NCBI RefSeq assembly: GCF_037975245.1
Contig: NC_092580.1
Location: forward strand, 21,068,501-21,132,500
DNA length: 64,000 nt
Direction: 5' to 3'
Origin: Apostichopus japonicus
Lineage: Eukaryota; Echinodermata; Holothuroidea; Aspidochirotida; Stichopodidae
Of this stretch, positions 37,986-48,897 are shown piece after piece. The notes beneath the pieces are model-generated. The model saw only the letters and a list, made by a program, of their open reading frames with translations, was not told the origin of the DNA and did not search any database. Numbering within the stretch: the stretch's first letter is position 1; every line of letters begins with the position of its first letter. Position numbers and translations under genes: made by a program.

Positions 37986-38271
37986 CCTACTGTGCCCCCG
38001 ATGATCCTTATCGTCATGAACGATTCTGTTTGCACGATTCTGCGAAGGCGTTCGTAAATGCCTATATATGAGGTACGTGATGTACTGCACGTACTATAAC
38101 TATTCGACTAAAAGGTTCAGAAGTAAATATGAAAGTATAAATCATTGTCAAAGACTGATTTATGGTGGATGATGCATCAATGAAACTTGTCAAATAAAAT
38201 AAGGAACGAAAGCCTACTGTACGGAAGCGTAGAAGGGACATTGCATTGACGAGTTACCAACTTGACAAAAC

Positions 38272-38850
38272 GACAATTATCTGCAAATTGACGAGTTGAC
38301 GAGATGGTAACGTGACAAAATTCAGAAAATTGACGTTTTGACGAGATAACGGATCTCGTCAATGCAACAATTTTCTGCAAATTGACGAGTTGCACACTTA
38401 CTACCATCTCGACAAGATGACAAAATTCAGAAAATTGATGCATTGACGAGATAACGGATCTCGTCAATGCAACAATTTTCTGCAAATTGAGGAGTTGCAC
38501 ACTTACTACCATCTCGACAAGATGACAAAATTCAGAAAATTGACGTTTTGACGAGATATCGGATCTCGTCAATGCAACAGTTTTCTGCAAATTGAGGAGT
38601 TGCACACTTACTACCATCTCGACAAGATGACAAAATTCAGAAAATTGACGTTTTGACGAGATATCGGATCTCGTCAATGCAACAATTTTCTGCAAATTGA
38701 GGAGTTGCACACTTACTACCATCTCGACAAGATGACAAAATTCAGAAAATTGACGTTTTGACGAGATAACGGATCTCGTCAACTCGTCAATTTTCTGAAT
38801 TTTGTCATCTTGTCGAGATGGTAGTAAATGTGCAACTCGTCAATTTGCAG
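38272..38850. repeat. 105-bp tandem array ending in an inverted unit (foldback-like)
   Basis: Units start at CTGCAAATTGA on 38375, 38480, 38585 and 38690, exactly 105 bp apart, after a shorter first unit near 38281. The last unit is followed by its own reverse complement: 38690-38755 pairs with 38785-38850, 64 of 66 positions. The array is also edged by inverted words (TTATCTGCAAATTGACGAG at the left, CTCGTCAATTTGCAGATAA at the right). Since 105 is a multiple of three, a minus-strand ORF of 201 codons runs through it with a 35-residue period; I do not regard it as a gene. Long terminal repeats built of tandem units recall foldback transposons (the TU family of sea urchins). Confidence 0.85.
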
Positions 38851-39039
38851 ATAAACGAAGAATAAATAGGTGTCAAAAATGTGACAAATGTCAATAGGTA
38901 GATGAGAGCGCAATAAAAAAGTAAATAATTGCGAATAAGTAAAAAGTGGTAAAAAGCTGAAATGGGCGCCAGCAGTCCATTTGAGTCCGTCAGGGGGGGG
39001 GGGGCATCCGCCCCTGACTGTATGGACGCTCCGCCACTG
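38838..39039. mobile_element. Truncated hAT-type MITE (right half only)
   Basis: From CAATTTGCAGATAAACGAAG to GACGCTCCGCCACTG the sequence matches the right half of the complete element at 41092-41468, in the same orientation, and the left half of the inverted element at 60271-60614. The left half is replaced by the 105-bp array, so the array and the MITE share a border word. No duplication can be shown. Confidence 0.75.
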
Positions 39040-40403
39040 CCCATGAACCCATGTGGATGTCAGATTTGTCCACGAACCCCCAACTTTTCGAAACACGATC
39101 TGTATAATACTATAATACGCATAACAGTGCTTCGTAGAGATCAAGTTCATTGTGTAATATTGTAATGAAAAAAAAAAACAAGAGATGAGCAAATATCTAT
39201 ATGGAAACTTCAAGATCAGATCAGCTCTTTATCTTCACGAAGTACTGTCATGCGTGCAATAACTTCCCCAAAGTCATACGGCCTGTGTCTGTTTCATAAT
39301 TCAGTTATTTATCACATGCACGGTACGGTACTATACTATGGAAACATATGCGTATGGAACGCGAAAAGAGTGTCGATCGGTACGACTTTTGTACATAACT
39401 AAATTATATGATATATCAGATTTTAGTACAACAAAAAGTACTCTAGTTTTGACTTTCAGAAACGTCTCACGAACCCCCTGGGATGGACTCACGCACCCCT
39501 GGGGGTTCTTTTACCCCAGTTAGGGTACCCCTGCTCTAATGTGTTATAAACTGGGTATACCAAAATGACGAAACAAAATATTGATTTTTTTTTTTTTTTT
39601 TTTTGGGGGGGGGGTCTGTCAAGCCATTGTAGATTTTAACTGTTCTTGATTACATTGAGAATAACAACTGTTTTATATTTACATACCAATGGGAGGTGCC
39701 GCAGTTATTCATCTTGTACTGGTGGTTGGTCTGATTTCAAAACGTTGTCGAAAAATACTTCAATACTTCAATATTTTCTTCTGTGTTCTTCCATTCGCCT
39801 TATATCACGTCTCTTGTCGTCGAGCAACGAACTCATTATACGCGATTGGAGATTTGAAAATAATCTTTTTGGTCAAGTTTTTGAATAGTATTTACAATAA
39901 CAGCTACGAAAAAAAAAACACACAACTAATAACCACAATGGGACATTTTTGGTGTAGACTATTAACGTCATACATGGCTGGTATTTGTCACGCCTGTTTT
40001 GATTAAATAAAGGATACTTTACCATGTACACCGTTAACTTAGCTGCTAATTATTGGTTAATTTTTTAACAACAATTCCATTGTTAACTCCCTTTTTTTTT
40101 TTTTTTTTTTTTTTTAGTATAGACATGTTTACTATCCGAAATTTATTCGTAATCAAAAGGAACTGTGGGGTAATTTTTGATGGTAACTGGGTGAAACGAC
40201 CGGGCTGACAATTGACAATTATATATAAAGATTTAGTCAAGCAAGAATAAGTTGATTGGTTAAAATCACCGGGTTACAATCATGCAATTCGACACATGCC
40301 CTTTCTCGTTCTTGCCATGAGTTATCTGTCCAACTGTAGATATTTATACCTAGTTTGACCTGTAGTGTTTGATATCTTTATATGTAAAAAAATACAGCAA
40401 AAG
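39040..40403 (+). other. Intron sequence with a possible MITE end
   Basis: At 39465-39532 the text GAACCCCCTGGGATGG ... GGGGGTTC ... AGGGTACCCCTG looks like one end of a palindromic hAT-type element, but the other end is not found. T runs occur at 39583-39604 and 40091-40115. No coding exon is supported. Confidence 0.4.
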
Positions 40404-42602
40404 CAGGCGCGTATCCAGGATTTTCTAACCCGGGGGGCGCGAATTACTATCTAAGCGGAGCGCCACCATCGGTTGGCGCGCAGCGTACAAGAAAATTTCT
40501 GGTTTTGATATCCCCCCAGATCACCGGAAACGGCACTTCTCGGGCTTGAAATGACCAACCAGATGTACACTTTTGGCCTGAGAACCAAGTATTTCCTAAT
40601 AGTTTTTTTTTTCCATCCATAACCTTTTTGAAGATTGTCAACCCGGCACACGTCATGTTCGACCTGATCGCATGTCCTGTGGGTCTTTGCTTTTGTAGGT
40701 GATTCTACGTCGCGGCCCACAATACCCGTCAGCCCCACTTTTCAAGGTTTTAAGCCCCAAATTTGTTCAGAATTTGAAAATTCACATTTCTCGTGAATAA
40801 ACTCACTTCAAAACATACCCATAATGTTGTACAAAATTTCATCTATGGACAACCAATATAGAAAAACTACCATCAACCCCTAACAGACCGGTCAAAATTG
40901 CACGAGTAGAGGGAAGTGTGATGCAGAATGTTGGTCAGAAATTGTCGAAAATTCAGACACAGTTAATATATTGGTGTACAAATATTAAACCTCTTATAAC
41001 GGCGATTATAAAACTTGGTTGAAGGAAATGAAAAAATAGCAGATATTTCCGAAACCGAACACTACACACATAGGCGTAGGAGGCGCGGCGGCAGTGGCGG
41101 AGCTAGGGGTATTGGTCAGGAGGGGCGAGAATGGTCTGTAGGGGCGCTTTCGACACTATCTAAGCGGAGCGCCACCACTGGTTGGCGCGTAGCGCACATA
41201 CAAATTTTGAGTAAAGATACTCCCTAGATCGCCGGAAATGACCCTTTCAGGGCCTGGCTAATTTGCAGATAAACGAAGAATAGGGTGTCATCGCCAAATT
41301 ACACCAACAAAATGTGACAAATGTCAATAAGTAGATGAGAGCGCAATAAAAAAGTCAATAATCTAGAATAAGTAAAAAGTGGTAAAGAGCTGAAAAAGGC
41401 GCCAGCAGTCCATTTGAGTCCGTCAGGGGGCGCATCCGCCCCCTGACCGTATGGACGCTCCGCCACTGCGCGGCGGGGGTGCAGCCCCTAATTCGCCATT
41501 ACTAATGTAAAAGAGAGTTTTGACATAATTGGACCTCCATGCTTTTTATACATCTACATGGGACATGTCGTTGTTTACATTAGCATCCCGCGGTATACTG
41601 CGCAATTTGAACGGACCGTACGGTACATGATGGCATGCGATGTAACAACCGATGCTTGCTTATATGATATTGACATTGGAACGTTGAACGCGCGCTTCGC
41701 GCGCGAAAATTTTTGGTTATTTTTTCAGGCAAGTCGGACAGTTTTGAGGATTTTCATCCTGGAACGCCATTTTCATGCTCACTGATATGATGTGATATCT
41801 GCTGTTTGCGTTACAAATTCGAACAGGCGCGTAGTCAGGAATTTGCCAAGGGAGGGGCGAAGCCTGTAGGCAAATTATCTAAGCGTAGCGCCACCATAGG
41901 TTGGCGCGAAGCGTACAAGAAAATTTTGGCCGAAAATGCCTCCCAGATCGATGGAAATGGCACTACCCAGGACCATTTTTTAGCGCGAAGCGTACAAGCA
42001 AATTTTGGCCGAAAATGTCTCCCAGATCAATGGAAATGACACTTCCCAGGCCTTGTAAGTTGCATCTAAGCACTTTCTATTTTGAAATTACTTAGCGATA
42101 TCATTTAAAAAAATGCTGAATGGGGGGGGGGCGGCCGCCCCCATCCCAAAATGCGTCATGTTCCCCGACGACACGGTCGAGTTCGAGACCAGCCACAGTT
42201 GGTTTCATAGCACAATTCTACACACGCGTTATGATAGACCATATATAGTATATATATAGATCATTAGTGAGAGAGGAAAATGGAAACGTCAAAAAATGGA
42301 GTTGTCGGTGTAAGGGGTAGGGTGAGGCACACTTTTACGAAATCATTGATCCGTCACTGGCTACCCTTCAGCGCTGTAATGATGTCACTGTTCCTCTTTC
42401 TCTTCCCGGTGTCATCGCGTTTTTCTTTTACTCCCTCCTTTTCTCTTTCTTCTCTCTTTCTTCTTTTTCTTTTCCCTTCCTTCCTCTCCTCCTCCTCTTT
42501 TTCCCCTCTTTTTTTTCCTTTTTTCTTCTCTTTTTTTTCTCTCCTCTTTTTCTTACCCGGGGGGCGCGCGCCCCCAACGCCCCCCCCCTGGATACGCACC
42601 TG
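40404..42602 (-). mobile_element. Non-autonomous DNA transposon, copy B (inverted to copy A; 5-bp duplication AAAAG)
   Basis: It starts CAGGCGCGTATCCAGGATTT and ends CCTGGATACGCACCTG, with AAAAG directly on both sides (40399-40403 and 42603-42607). Apart from a nested MITE at 41092-41468 it follows copy A (28853-30818) along its length in reverse orientation, including the polypyrimidine tract at 42415-42550 and the GCGCCACC..GGTTGGCGC hairpin words. There is no transposase. Confidence 0.87.
41092..41468. mobile_element. hAT-type MITE nested in copy B (8-bp duplication CGCGGCGG)
   Basis: The left end is CAGTGGCGGAGC, the right end GCTCCGCCACTG, a perfect 12-base inverted pair. CGCGGCGG flanks both sides (41084-41091, 41469-41476). 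It is the same family as 60271-60614 and the half copy at 38838-39039. Confidence 0.93.
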
Positions 42603-43107
42603 AAAAGGCCTTTCGCAATATTGATATTATATGAAAGATGTAAAATATATATCCTATAGATAAAACAAATCCCGTGACGTCAAGGCGACCAATGAAGTGG
42701 TTGTTTTCGTTGGGGGTAGTGGCTGCATACCGCACTTACCATGTGGGAAAAGCGAACAGGACTAATCGATACGAGTAACTTATTATTTGATACTTTTGTT
42801 TTTAGATCAAGATTCGAAATGACACATGGTACTGACCGCTTTGTCGAACCCCCGTCATCCAACTACCCCCGCCCACTCTCTTGGTTAGGGACTGTTTATG
42901 TTGAATGCCTGTATTCCAATATATTACATGGTAGTCGTGATATGGGTCTCCCTAAACAATACCCTCCAGGAGAGAGATAGGCTATAGCTGTCTCTTCGTG
43001 ACATGCGCATCAGTCAAACATTGTTGGCGCCTGGCAAACTTGAGCAAGCTTATAAATTTAGGTTGATGGCAATCCATATGGTTTCATGAGATCAGGCTCT
43101 GCCATAC

Positions 43108-43303
43108 AGGGGCGGATATGGGATACTATAAATTAGTGGGTGACATTAAGGGTCGTTGAAGACCTGGTATCCCCATCCTCCCCCTCCCCCCCCCCCCTTC
43201 CTCGAACGTTTCAGAATTGAAGGTCAATAAACCTTTTTGAATTTTTGTGTGAGGTTGAAAAGGAGAAGGATGTACACCCCACACCCACTGGATCCGCGCC
43301 TAC
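43108..43303. mobile_element. Possible small hAT-like element
   Basis: CAGGGGCGGATATGGG at the left and CTGGATCCGCGCCTA at the right are imperfect inverted ends like those of the other CAGG families here. No target duplication can be recognised, so the limits are tentative. Confidence 0.4.
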
Positions 43304-43457
43304 AATATTAATAAGTACACCATTGCAGATTACCACGTAAAAGAACGTTTGAAATATGGTTAGAACAATAGCACGAACAGTTGCCATGGTAATGACATAA
43401 CCAAGCTTTAAAACAAAGAGACATAACGTTCATTAATTGTGCATACTTGAAGTCAAA

Positions 43458-43919
43458 ATGGTGATACCTAGTATTCGTACCTTTTTATTGACCCTCACTA
43501 TTAAAATATGCCGTAATATTGTTATGGAAAAATGTATTCATGATATGGGTGTCAACTCGGCTGGGAAAAACAAAGAGACCATATTATTGTCAGTTTATTT
43601 CTCTTCTTTATTATTTACTGAAGGGCGTAGGGGTGGGCGCAATATGGGAGTGGGTATAGTTGGTTGGTTGACTCCAAACAATCGGGGAACCAGGCTAAAA
43701 CTACTACACCCAATTCTCCCTCCAAAACACCCATTCAACTACACCAAAAACACCCATTCTCTCTTCCTTTCATCGTTAATCGCCATAGATTGGAGTGAAA
43801 ACAGGTTCCAGACTGACTGGTGTACAGGGACATTGAACTTCGTATCAGTGAAAAACTACACAAGGCAAGAAAGGACCGATTGTCCAAAAGTTGAAAAGTT
43901 GAAAAGTACAAACGTCTAA
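43458..43919 (+). CDS. Unrecognised ORF in sulfotransferase intron 2
   Basis: An ATG at 43458 opens 153 codons, longer than most chance frames in this AT-rich DNA. The start is MVIPSIRTFLLTLTIKICRN; later parts include LHPILPPKHPFNYTKNTH and SSLIAIDWSENRFQTDWCTG. There is a weak hydrophobic stretch near the N-terminus and four cysteines. I see no domain, no repeat and no splice signals pointing to a wider gene. It lies on the same strand as the sulfotransferase, 570 bp upstream of the catalytic exon, in intron sequence. It may be a chance ORF. Confidence 0.2.
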   Translation: MVIPSIRTFLLTLTIKICRNIVMEKCIHDMGVNSAGKNKETILLSVYFSSLLFTEGRRGGRNMGVGIVGWLTPNNRGTRLKLLHPILPPKHPFNYTKNTHSLFLSSLIAIDWSENRFQTDWCTGTLNFVSVKNYTRQERTDCPKVEKLKSTNV

Positions 43920-44490
43920 TTAAATGGGTAATTGGGTCATATTATTGAATCTCAGAGAAAGGATCCGCTAAATTTGAAGACTATGCAAAACTGTCGACCA
44001 ATCAAACCTGTTGTGTATTAAATTTACTTTTACAAAAGTGCAATATCGTTCACAGTTTGTTGTTGCAGTTACATCCAGTTTTAAAGGTGGTAGGTTGTCA
44101 TTTTCTAATCTTGAGTATAACATGCGGTAAGTATATGAGTTTGATGTTCATGTGAACTGGACGGTAAGTATATGAAAATGGGAATACTCTATTCTTTATC
44201 TCATCCCCTCCCCACACCCCCAGACCGACTCCATGTTTTTAGGGCCAGGACTTTAGACCTTAGCCCCTTGAGCCTCCTCTTCTAAAAATAAGAAGAACGG
44301 TTGCTTTTACCTTTACAGTGTGTTAGAAAATACTGGTATTGAGAATCCTCTTATAGACAGCCTAGAGACTATATAGATGTGTCCAGCGTTAATTGCTCAC
44401 TACTTAATCATCTACACCTGAGTATATGGAATTGAGAACGGGTTAATACTATAAAAAAAAATCTTCTTGTTTATCTTTCCTTCTAATTAG

Positions 44491-45393
44491 AGAATAATAG
44501 AGAGATGCCCCCAACATCTTGACTTCCTCAAAGATGGCATACGTAGATTTAGAGAAAAGGTTTTTCCAGGGACATTAGAGTTTGATATTGGACAAATTCA
44601 GACTCAGAATCTGCGAAGAAGGATTCTAGATCAACGATGTAAAGAGCTTGGCCATAATAATTCATCTTCACTTGGTGTGACTCGAGTGCCTTCACATCTT
44701 CTTGTCGACGATGTACATAAATTCATGTTTTGTCAAGTTCGTAAAGTCAGCTCCATATCTTGGCGGCGGTTATTGAATGACGTCATTACACGTGACTCGA
44801 GTGGGACGGTAAAACTAAGACGCCTATCCAGCTACAGCCTAGCAGAGCAAAAGGAGCGGGTTGAAAATTACAAGAAGTTTGTATTCGTTCGAGAACCATT
44901 GCTCCGCGTTCTGTCAGCTTGGCAAGATAAGTTCGTTAATGGGTTCGACAAGCGAATGTATGAAAGAAGTTTCGGAGAATTAATTGTCGAAAAAGTGAGA
45001 AGAAATGTTGATGTTATCCGTGGAGAAGGTGATCTTAACATCACGTTTGCAGAATTTGTAAAGTACCTTACGACAACGATACTACCAGGCATGATATCTA
45101 CAGATGTACACTGGCAATCATACAATACTCGCTGTATGCCATGTACAACATTCTACGACTATATCGGCCATTTTGAAAACGTTTCAAGGGAGGCCGAATG
45201 GATACTAAATCAGATTAATGTCAAAGGTGTAAAATGGCCGTCCAAGGCACCGGCTACCTCGATAAAGTTTGCGCAGACTCAATATGGTACTCTCATAGAG
45301 TCTCAAAGGAAGGCACTTTACAATTTGTACAAAAATGATTACAGACTTTTTGGATATTCTGTCGATAAGTTGTGGAATGAGTTAGGTCTCTGA
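44491..45393 (+). CDS. Carbohydrate sulfotransferase (CHST8-14 / HNK-1 family), catalytic exon
   Basis: The acceptor TTCTAATTAG is followed in phase 0 by 300 codons and a TGA. The in-frame TAG inside the acceptor shows that the frame must be spliced. The family transfers sulfate from PAPS to sugars such as GalNAc or GlcNAc in chondroitin, dermatan or N-glycans, in the Golgi lumen. Using 359-residue numbering, HLLVDDVHKFMFCQVRKVSS (128-147) is the 5'-phosphosulfate loop, FVFVREPLLRVLSAWQDKF (189-207) the 3'-phosphate motif with R193 and S201, and HWQSYNTRCMPC (266-277) the conserved His/Cys segment followed by YDYIGHFENV. N-glycosylation sequons include NIT at 242. Oddly, the usual PKVxCTNWKR of this family reads RKVSSISWRR: the Pro, Cys and Thr-Asn are changed while the Lys remains. 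A stem of about 60 residues (ERCPQHLDFLKDG onward) precedes the domain. Which sugar it acts on cannot be told. Confidence 0.92.
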   Translation, partial: RIIERCPQHLDFLKDGIRRFREKVFPGTLEFDIGQIQTQNLRRRILDQRCKELGHNNSSSLGVTRVPSHLLVDDVHKFMFCQVRKVSSISWRRLLNDVITRDSSGTVKLRRLSSYSLAEQKERVENYKKFVFVREPLLRVLSAWQDKFVNGFDKRMYERSFGELIVEKVRRNVDVIRGEGDLNITFAEFVKYLTTTILPGMISTDVHWQSYNTRCMPCTTFYDYIGHFENVSREAEWILNQINVKGVKWPSKAPATSIKFAQTQYGTLIESQRKALYNLYKNDYRLFGYSVDKLWNELGL

Positions 45394-46571
45394 CGAAGGA
45401 ATCAAAAGTGATAAATAACTGTAATTACGACACTTTTGTGAATTGAATACGTCCCGTGTAAGAGGTTTTTCTGCGTGGTTTAAACTCAAAAGCACTTTTC
45501 TGGGTATCGTCTTTGCAGATATTGAAATCTGTAATTATTGTGTAAAGATTTCAGCCGGTCTGGTTCTTATATAGGCAATGACAAATAGGTTACACAATTA
45601 AAGCGAAGTATAGAGCTAGACGGCTTATAGTGCTAATTTTTATTTCAAGAGCAAACAACTCTCCCAAGAGGCGTTGAACAAATCGTTGTGACATAACTGC
45701 AAACTATGTAAATGTTTAATCTTCAAGCATGCATGGCTAACTGCTATAAGATAAGTCAACCACCTATACAAACTCGCATTGTGGAGACGTGCTGCATTTA
45801 GTCACTCGTTAAATCCATATACAATGTATAGTTCTGAGTAAGGTAACGTACCAAGTTCGTGGTTGGATTGTTCAGTTGCTTGTATGTTTGACAGTATCAG
45901 TCGTGTGGGCTACTCCGCCTACACAAAACGGGAACTTCCATATATAGTAACATCCTGTTCACAGCGTTTGGATCAAATATTATAATGTTTACTTATGAAG
46001 CCCACAATGCAAATATATCATCAACATTCATAGCTGCCTAAGTGTGACGTAATTCTGGATAAACATGGCCGGGGGGGGGGGGGGTAGGGGTGTTTTCTCC
46101 ATGCCAGACGTGCTTGGCCCCTCTTTGTTCATTCGATATGTCATATGATTATTGATTTAGCATATTTAATGTATCAGATCCGAACATTGACCAGAGCATT
46201 GGCTAACGACTGTGATTATTCTCCTTACATGATGTCTTGCATTTCTACAACACTTATTTAAAGAAATGACGTCACCCTTAAAACGTCTGAGGCTTTCTTC
46301 TCATTGAGATGCAAGTGTTTAAATGGCAGTCATTTTCGGAATTGAAACTAACAATGGTACTAACATGCAACCTACACTGGTATAGTATATATTTGTTCAT
46401 ATGTAGCTGCGTGTGAAATAGATAACAAAGTTAATTTTCAGTGTCTCTTGAACTTTAAGCTTAACATGAAGTCACCCAAGACGTTTGAAGTCCCAAATTT
46501 GGCAAAGGGGACCCTCATAGTGACGTGTTTATTGTATTACAAGCATTATGCAAAGACGTTGATGTAATAAA
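45394..46571 (+). other. Likely 3' UTR and flank of the sulfotransferase gene
   Basis: No coding potential follows the TGA. Candidate poly(A) signals are ATTAAA at 45598-45603 and AATAAA at 46566-46571. Which one is used cannot be told. A G13 run at 46071-46083 and a CRE palindrome at 46267-46274 lie between them. Confidence 0.45.
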
Positions 46572-46930
46572 GAAATTTTATGAGTAATCTACAAAACATT
46601 TTCCGCGAAATACATACCAATATCGAAACTGCTTAGCCATGGAAATACAATCTTCAACATGGAAACGCTGGTTCCTATTCGCTTCAAGGCAATAACCATC
46701 ATCTGTTTTACTGGTCATTCACCTTCTTCAGTTTCACATGAGAAATGAGTTTGAAATATCATTGGCAATGTTTTATACAAAAATCTCTGAAAAGTTTGTT
46801 CTCGTCCAGAAAGTCGCAATAAGCCGGAATTAGAATCCTATGAACAGTTAATGACATTTGGCTTTAGCTTCGAATACAGCCTGTAGGCTATATGCATGCA
46901 CCCTTGCTATATATATATATATATATATTG

Positions 46931-46963
<33 letters not shown>

Positions 46964-46964
46964 C

Positions 46965-47010
<46 letters not shown>

Positions 47011-48897
47011 GATTATTGTTGTGTAAAGAATGTACAATTGTTTACAGAGTGGTCTGTATAATCTATCAATGGGCAAAATAATTTACATGAAAAAAAGAAA
47101 GTAATTTTATATTACAGGGAGTCCCGTAAAATAATATACAAGAAACCTTTAGTGTAGTTTTACGGATGCAGTTAAACCGATGCCGTGTTCATTTTGCCTT
47201 GAAATAGACATTAGGCTTAGAGTTGTTGTTCGTTAGAGCTTAAATTCTTTCATATGCAAGATATAGCGCGCATATAAGTATGAGTGATATGTTAAGGGAT
47301 ATTGTTACTGCTCATGGATAATTTATGATGCAGAATTTATGCTGCACCAATGATCAATGGACTCGTTCTTTCAGTTATCTAACAGGGAAATCTTCATAGG
47401 CTGTTCTGATTGCCTTCAATTATTTTATAAAGCAGTATGTTCCCTTAAAGCTCAAGATTTGTTGCATGCCATTCTCACGTTACAATATACAACATTCCCC
47501 AATCCTCACTGCGAAGTTTCATTTTTCAAAAAATCGTGAAAAAATGGTCGGTGCATGAATGGGTTCGCCTCTGCGTGCTTGCACGCCATCTGCGTCAATA
47601 TTCTGAGAACCGGAAAAGGATTTGGTGTGGCAAATTGGCGCTATACTGTGATATGCATAATAGAAGGCCAGGATTTTCAAAGGCACACGTACTGTGCAAC
47701 GATCGAAAAAAACAAGAGTTCAGTTTCTCACGTACATTTTCTCATATAACATATTTGTATAAATTACATACAATTATTTTATATTGTGTCAACAAAGGAC
47801 AATATTACAGATAGCAATCCCATTGTTACAACACTGTATGTTCACACCTAGTTATTCACTTATAGTGAAGGTAGCATCGGAAGTTGCTTGGACGCTTTTC
47901 TTCATTTGAGATGAACTTCAACTGTAGCCATCTCTCGGCTTCTTCATCATAATACTACACTGTGTCCAAAATATTTGACTGATGCCATGACAAAATTGTC
48001 ACTCGTGATTTCAAAGGTGTTTTGAAAGTCCAAACTGACAAGATATCATCGCATGGTGCAATAAGCTACAAGGGTATTAAATAAAGGTCACTTGACCTAC
48101 ATGGTGACATAAGTTGGTCAAGCATTTACTTCAACTGATATATTTGTGTTCCAATTTGTAGTCAAGTCGTCAATTCTCTAATACGAGGTTAAGCAAATTA
48201 TCTTGTTCAATCAACTGTTAACTGGATATTCCTGTAAGGCTTTGGCCGTACCTCTAGAAAATAAAGCAATTTTCGTAAGTTGTTAGAAATTACTCTGTGA
48301 GCTGAGGACCAATGAGGATCTCAAGCGATGCCCTGCAATAACAGAAGTCAGTCTCATATCGGTCCGATCTAGTTCCGCCAAACTTAATAATAAGATGCAG
48401 TCTCTGAAATCGAGCTAACATTTAAGCTAACATTTAAGTACCGAAATGTTAACCACTGTTAGATCGTTTCGCAACTTTACACACGTCTGATCGTCAACCG
48501 AATAGAAAGCTTCTCTGACGTATTCTCAATCACGTCCGCTAAACCGAGTTTAATCGTCAGTTAACTTTCGGAATAGAACTTTCCTCCTTGTCAGCTTCCT
48601 GTCATGTTTCTCTCCGACCCGGCCCACAAAGTTAATATTTTCCATAATCTCAAAATTTCAGTTCTCGCAAACCTTGGAGTCTAATTTTTACCGGCCAGGG
48701 GCTTTCGCCTCTGGCTTGCTGAAGCACCGTACGGTGGAAACAGCGTAATACTAGACATACGTAAGTATGTTCGGAATAGAAGTCCCCGAATAATACTGTA
48801 CGTATACCTGCGATTCCTATCGTTGATCACTATAGTGGTAGGCCTATATACTTTCGTTTGCAAGGTCAAGACGAGATCTTTCGAAACATATTTGTAC
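46572..48897. other. Intergenic stretch
   Basis: Contains the AT microsatellite listed separately. A pair of overlapping ORFs at 47536-47814 has no known domain and is probably chance. From 48300 to 48700 there are short repeated words (GCTAACATTTAA twice) and no clear gene. Confidence 0.45.
46908..47010. repeat. (AT)n microsatellite in three blocks
   Basis: Long TATATA tracts at about 46908-46928, 46932-46960 and 46968-47009 are separated by TTGC and TTTTCATT. Strong cruciform potential. Confidence 0.95.

Noticed and set aside
38177-38782. 201-codon minus-strand ORF with a 35-residue repeat
   Set aside because: It is the 105-bp tandem array read in one of its open frames; the period is a multiple of three, and the frame continues into unrelated flank without any recognisable domain.
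42741-42980. Plus-strand ORF after TTTTTAG (RFEMTHGTDRFVEPPSS...)
   Set aside because: Considered as a further sulfotransferase exon, but exons 1-3 already join in phase and it contains its own stop without a donor.
46858-47061. 67-codon ORF with Ile/Tyr repeats
   Set aside because: It is the (AT)n microsatellite translated.
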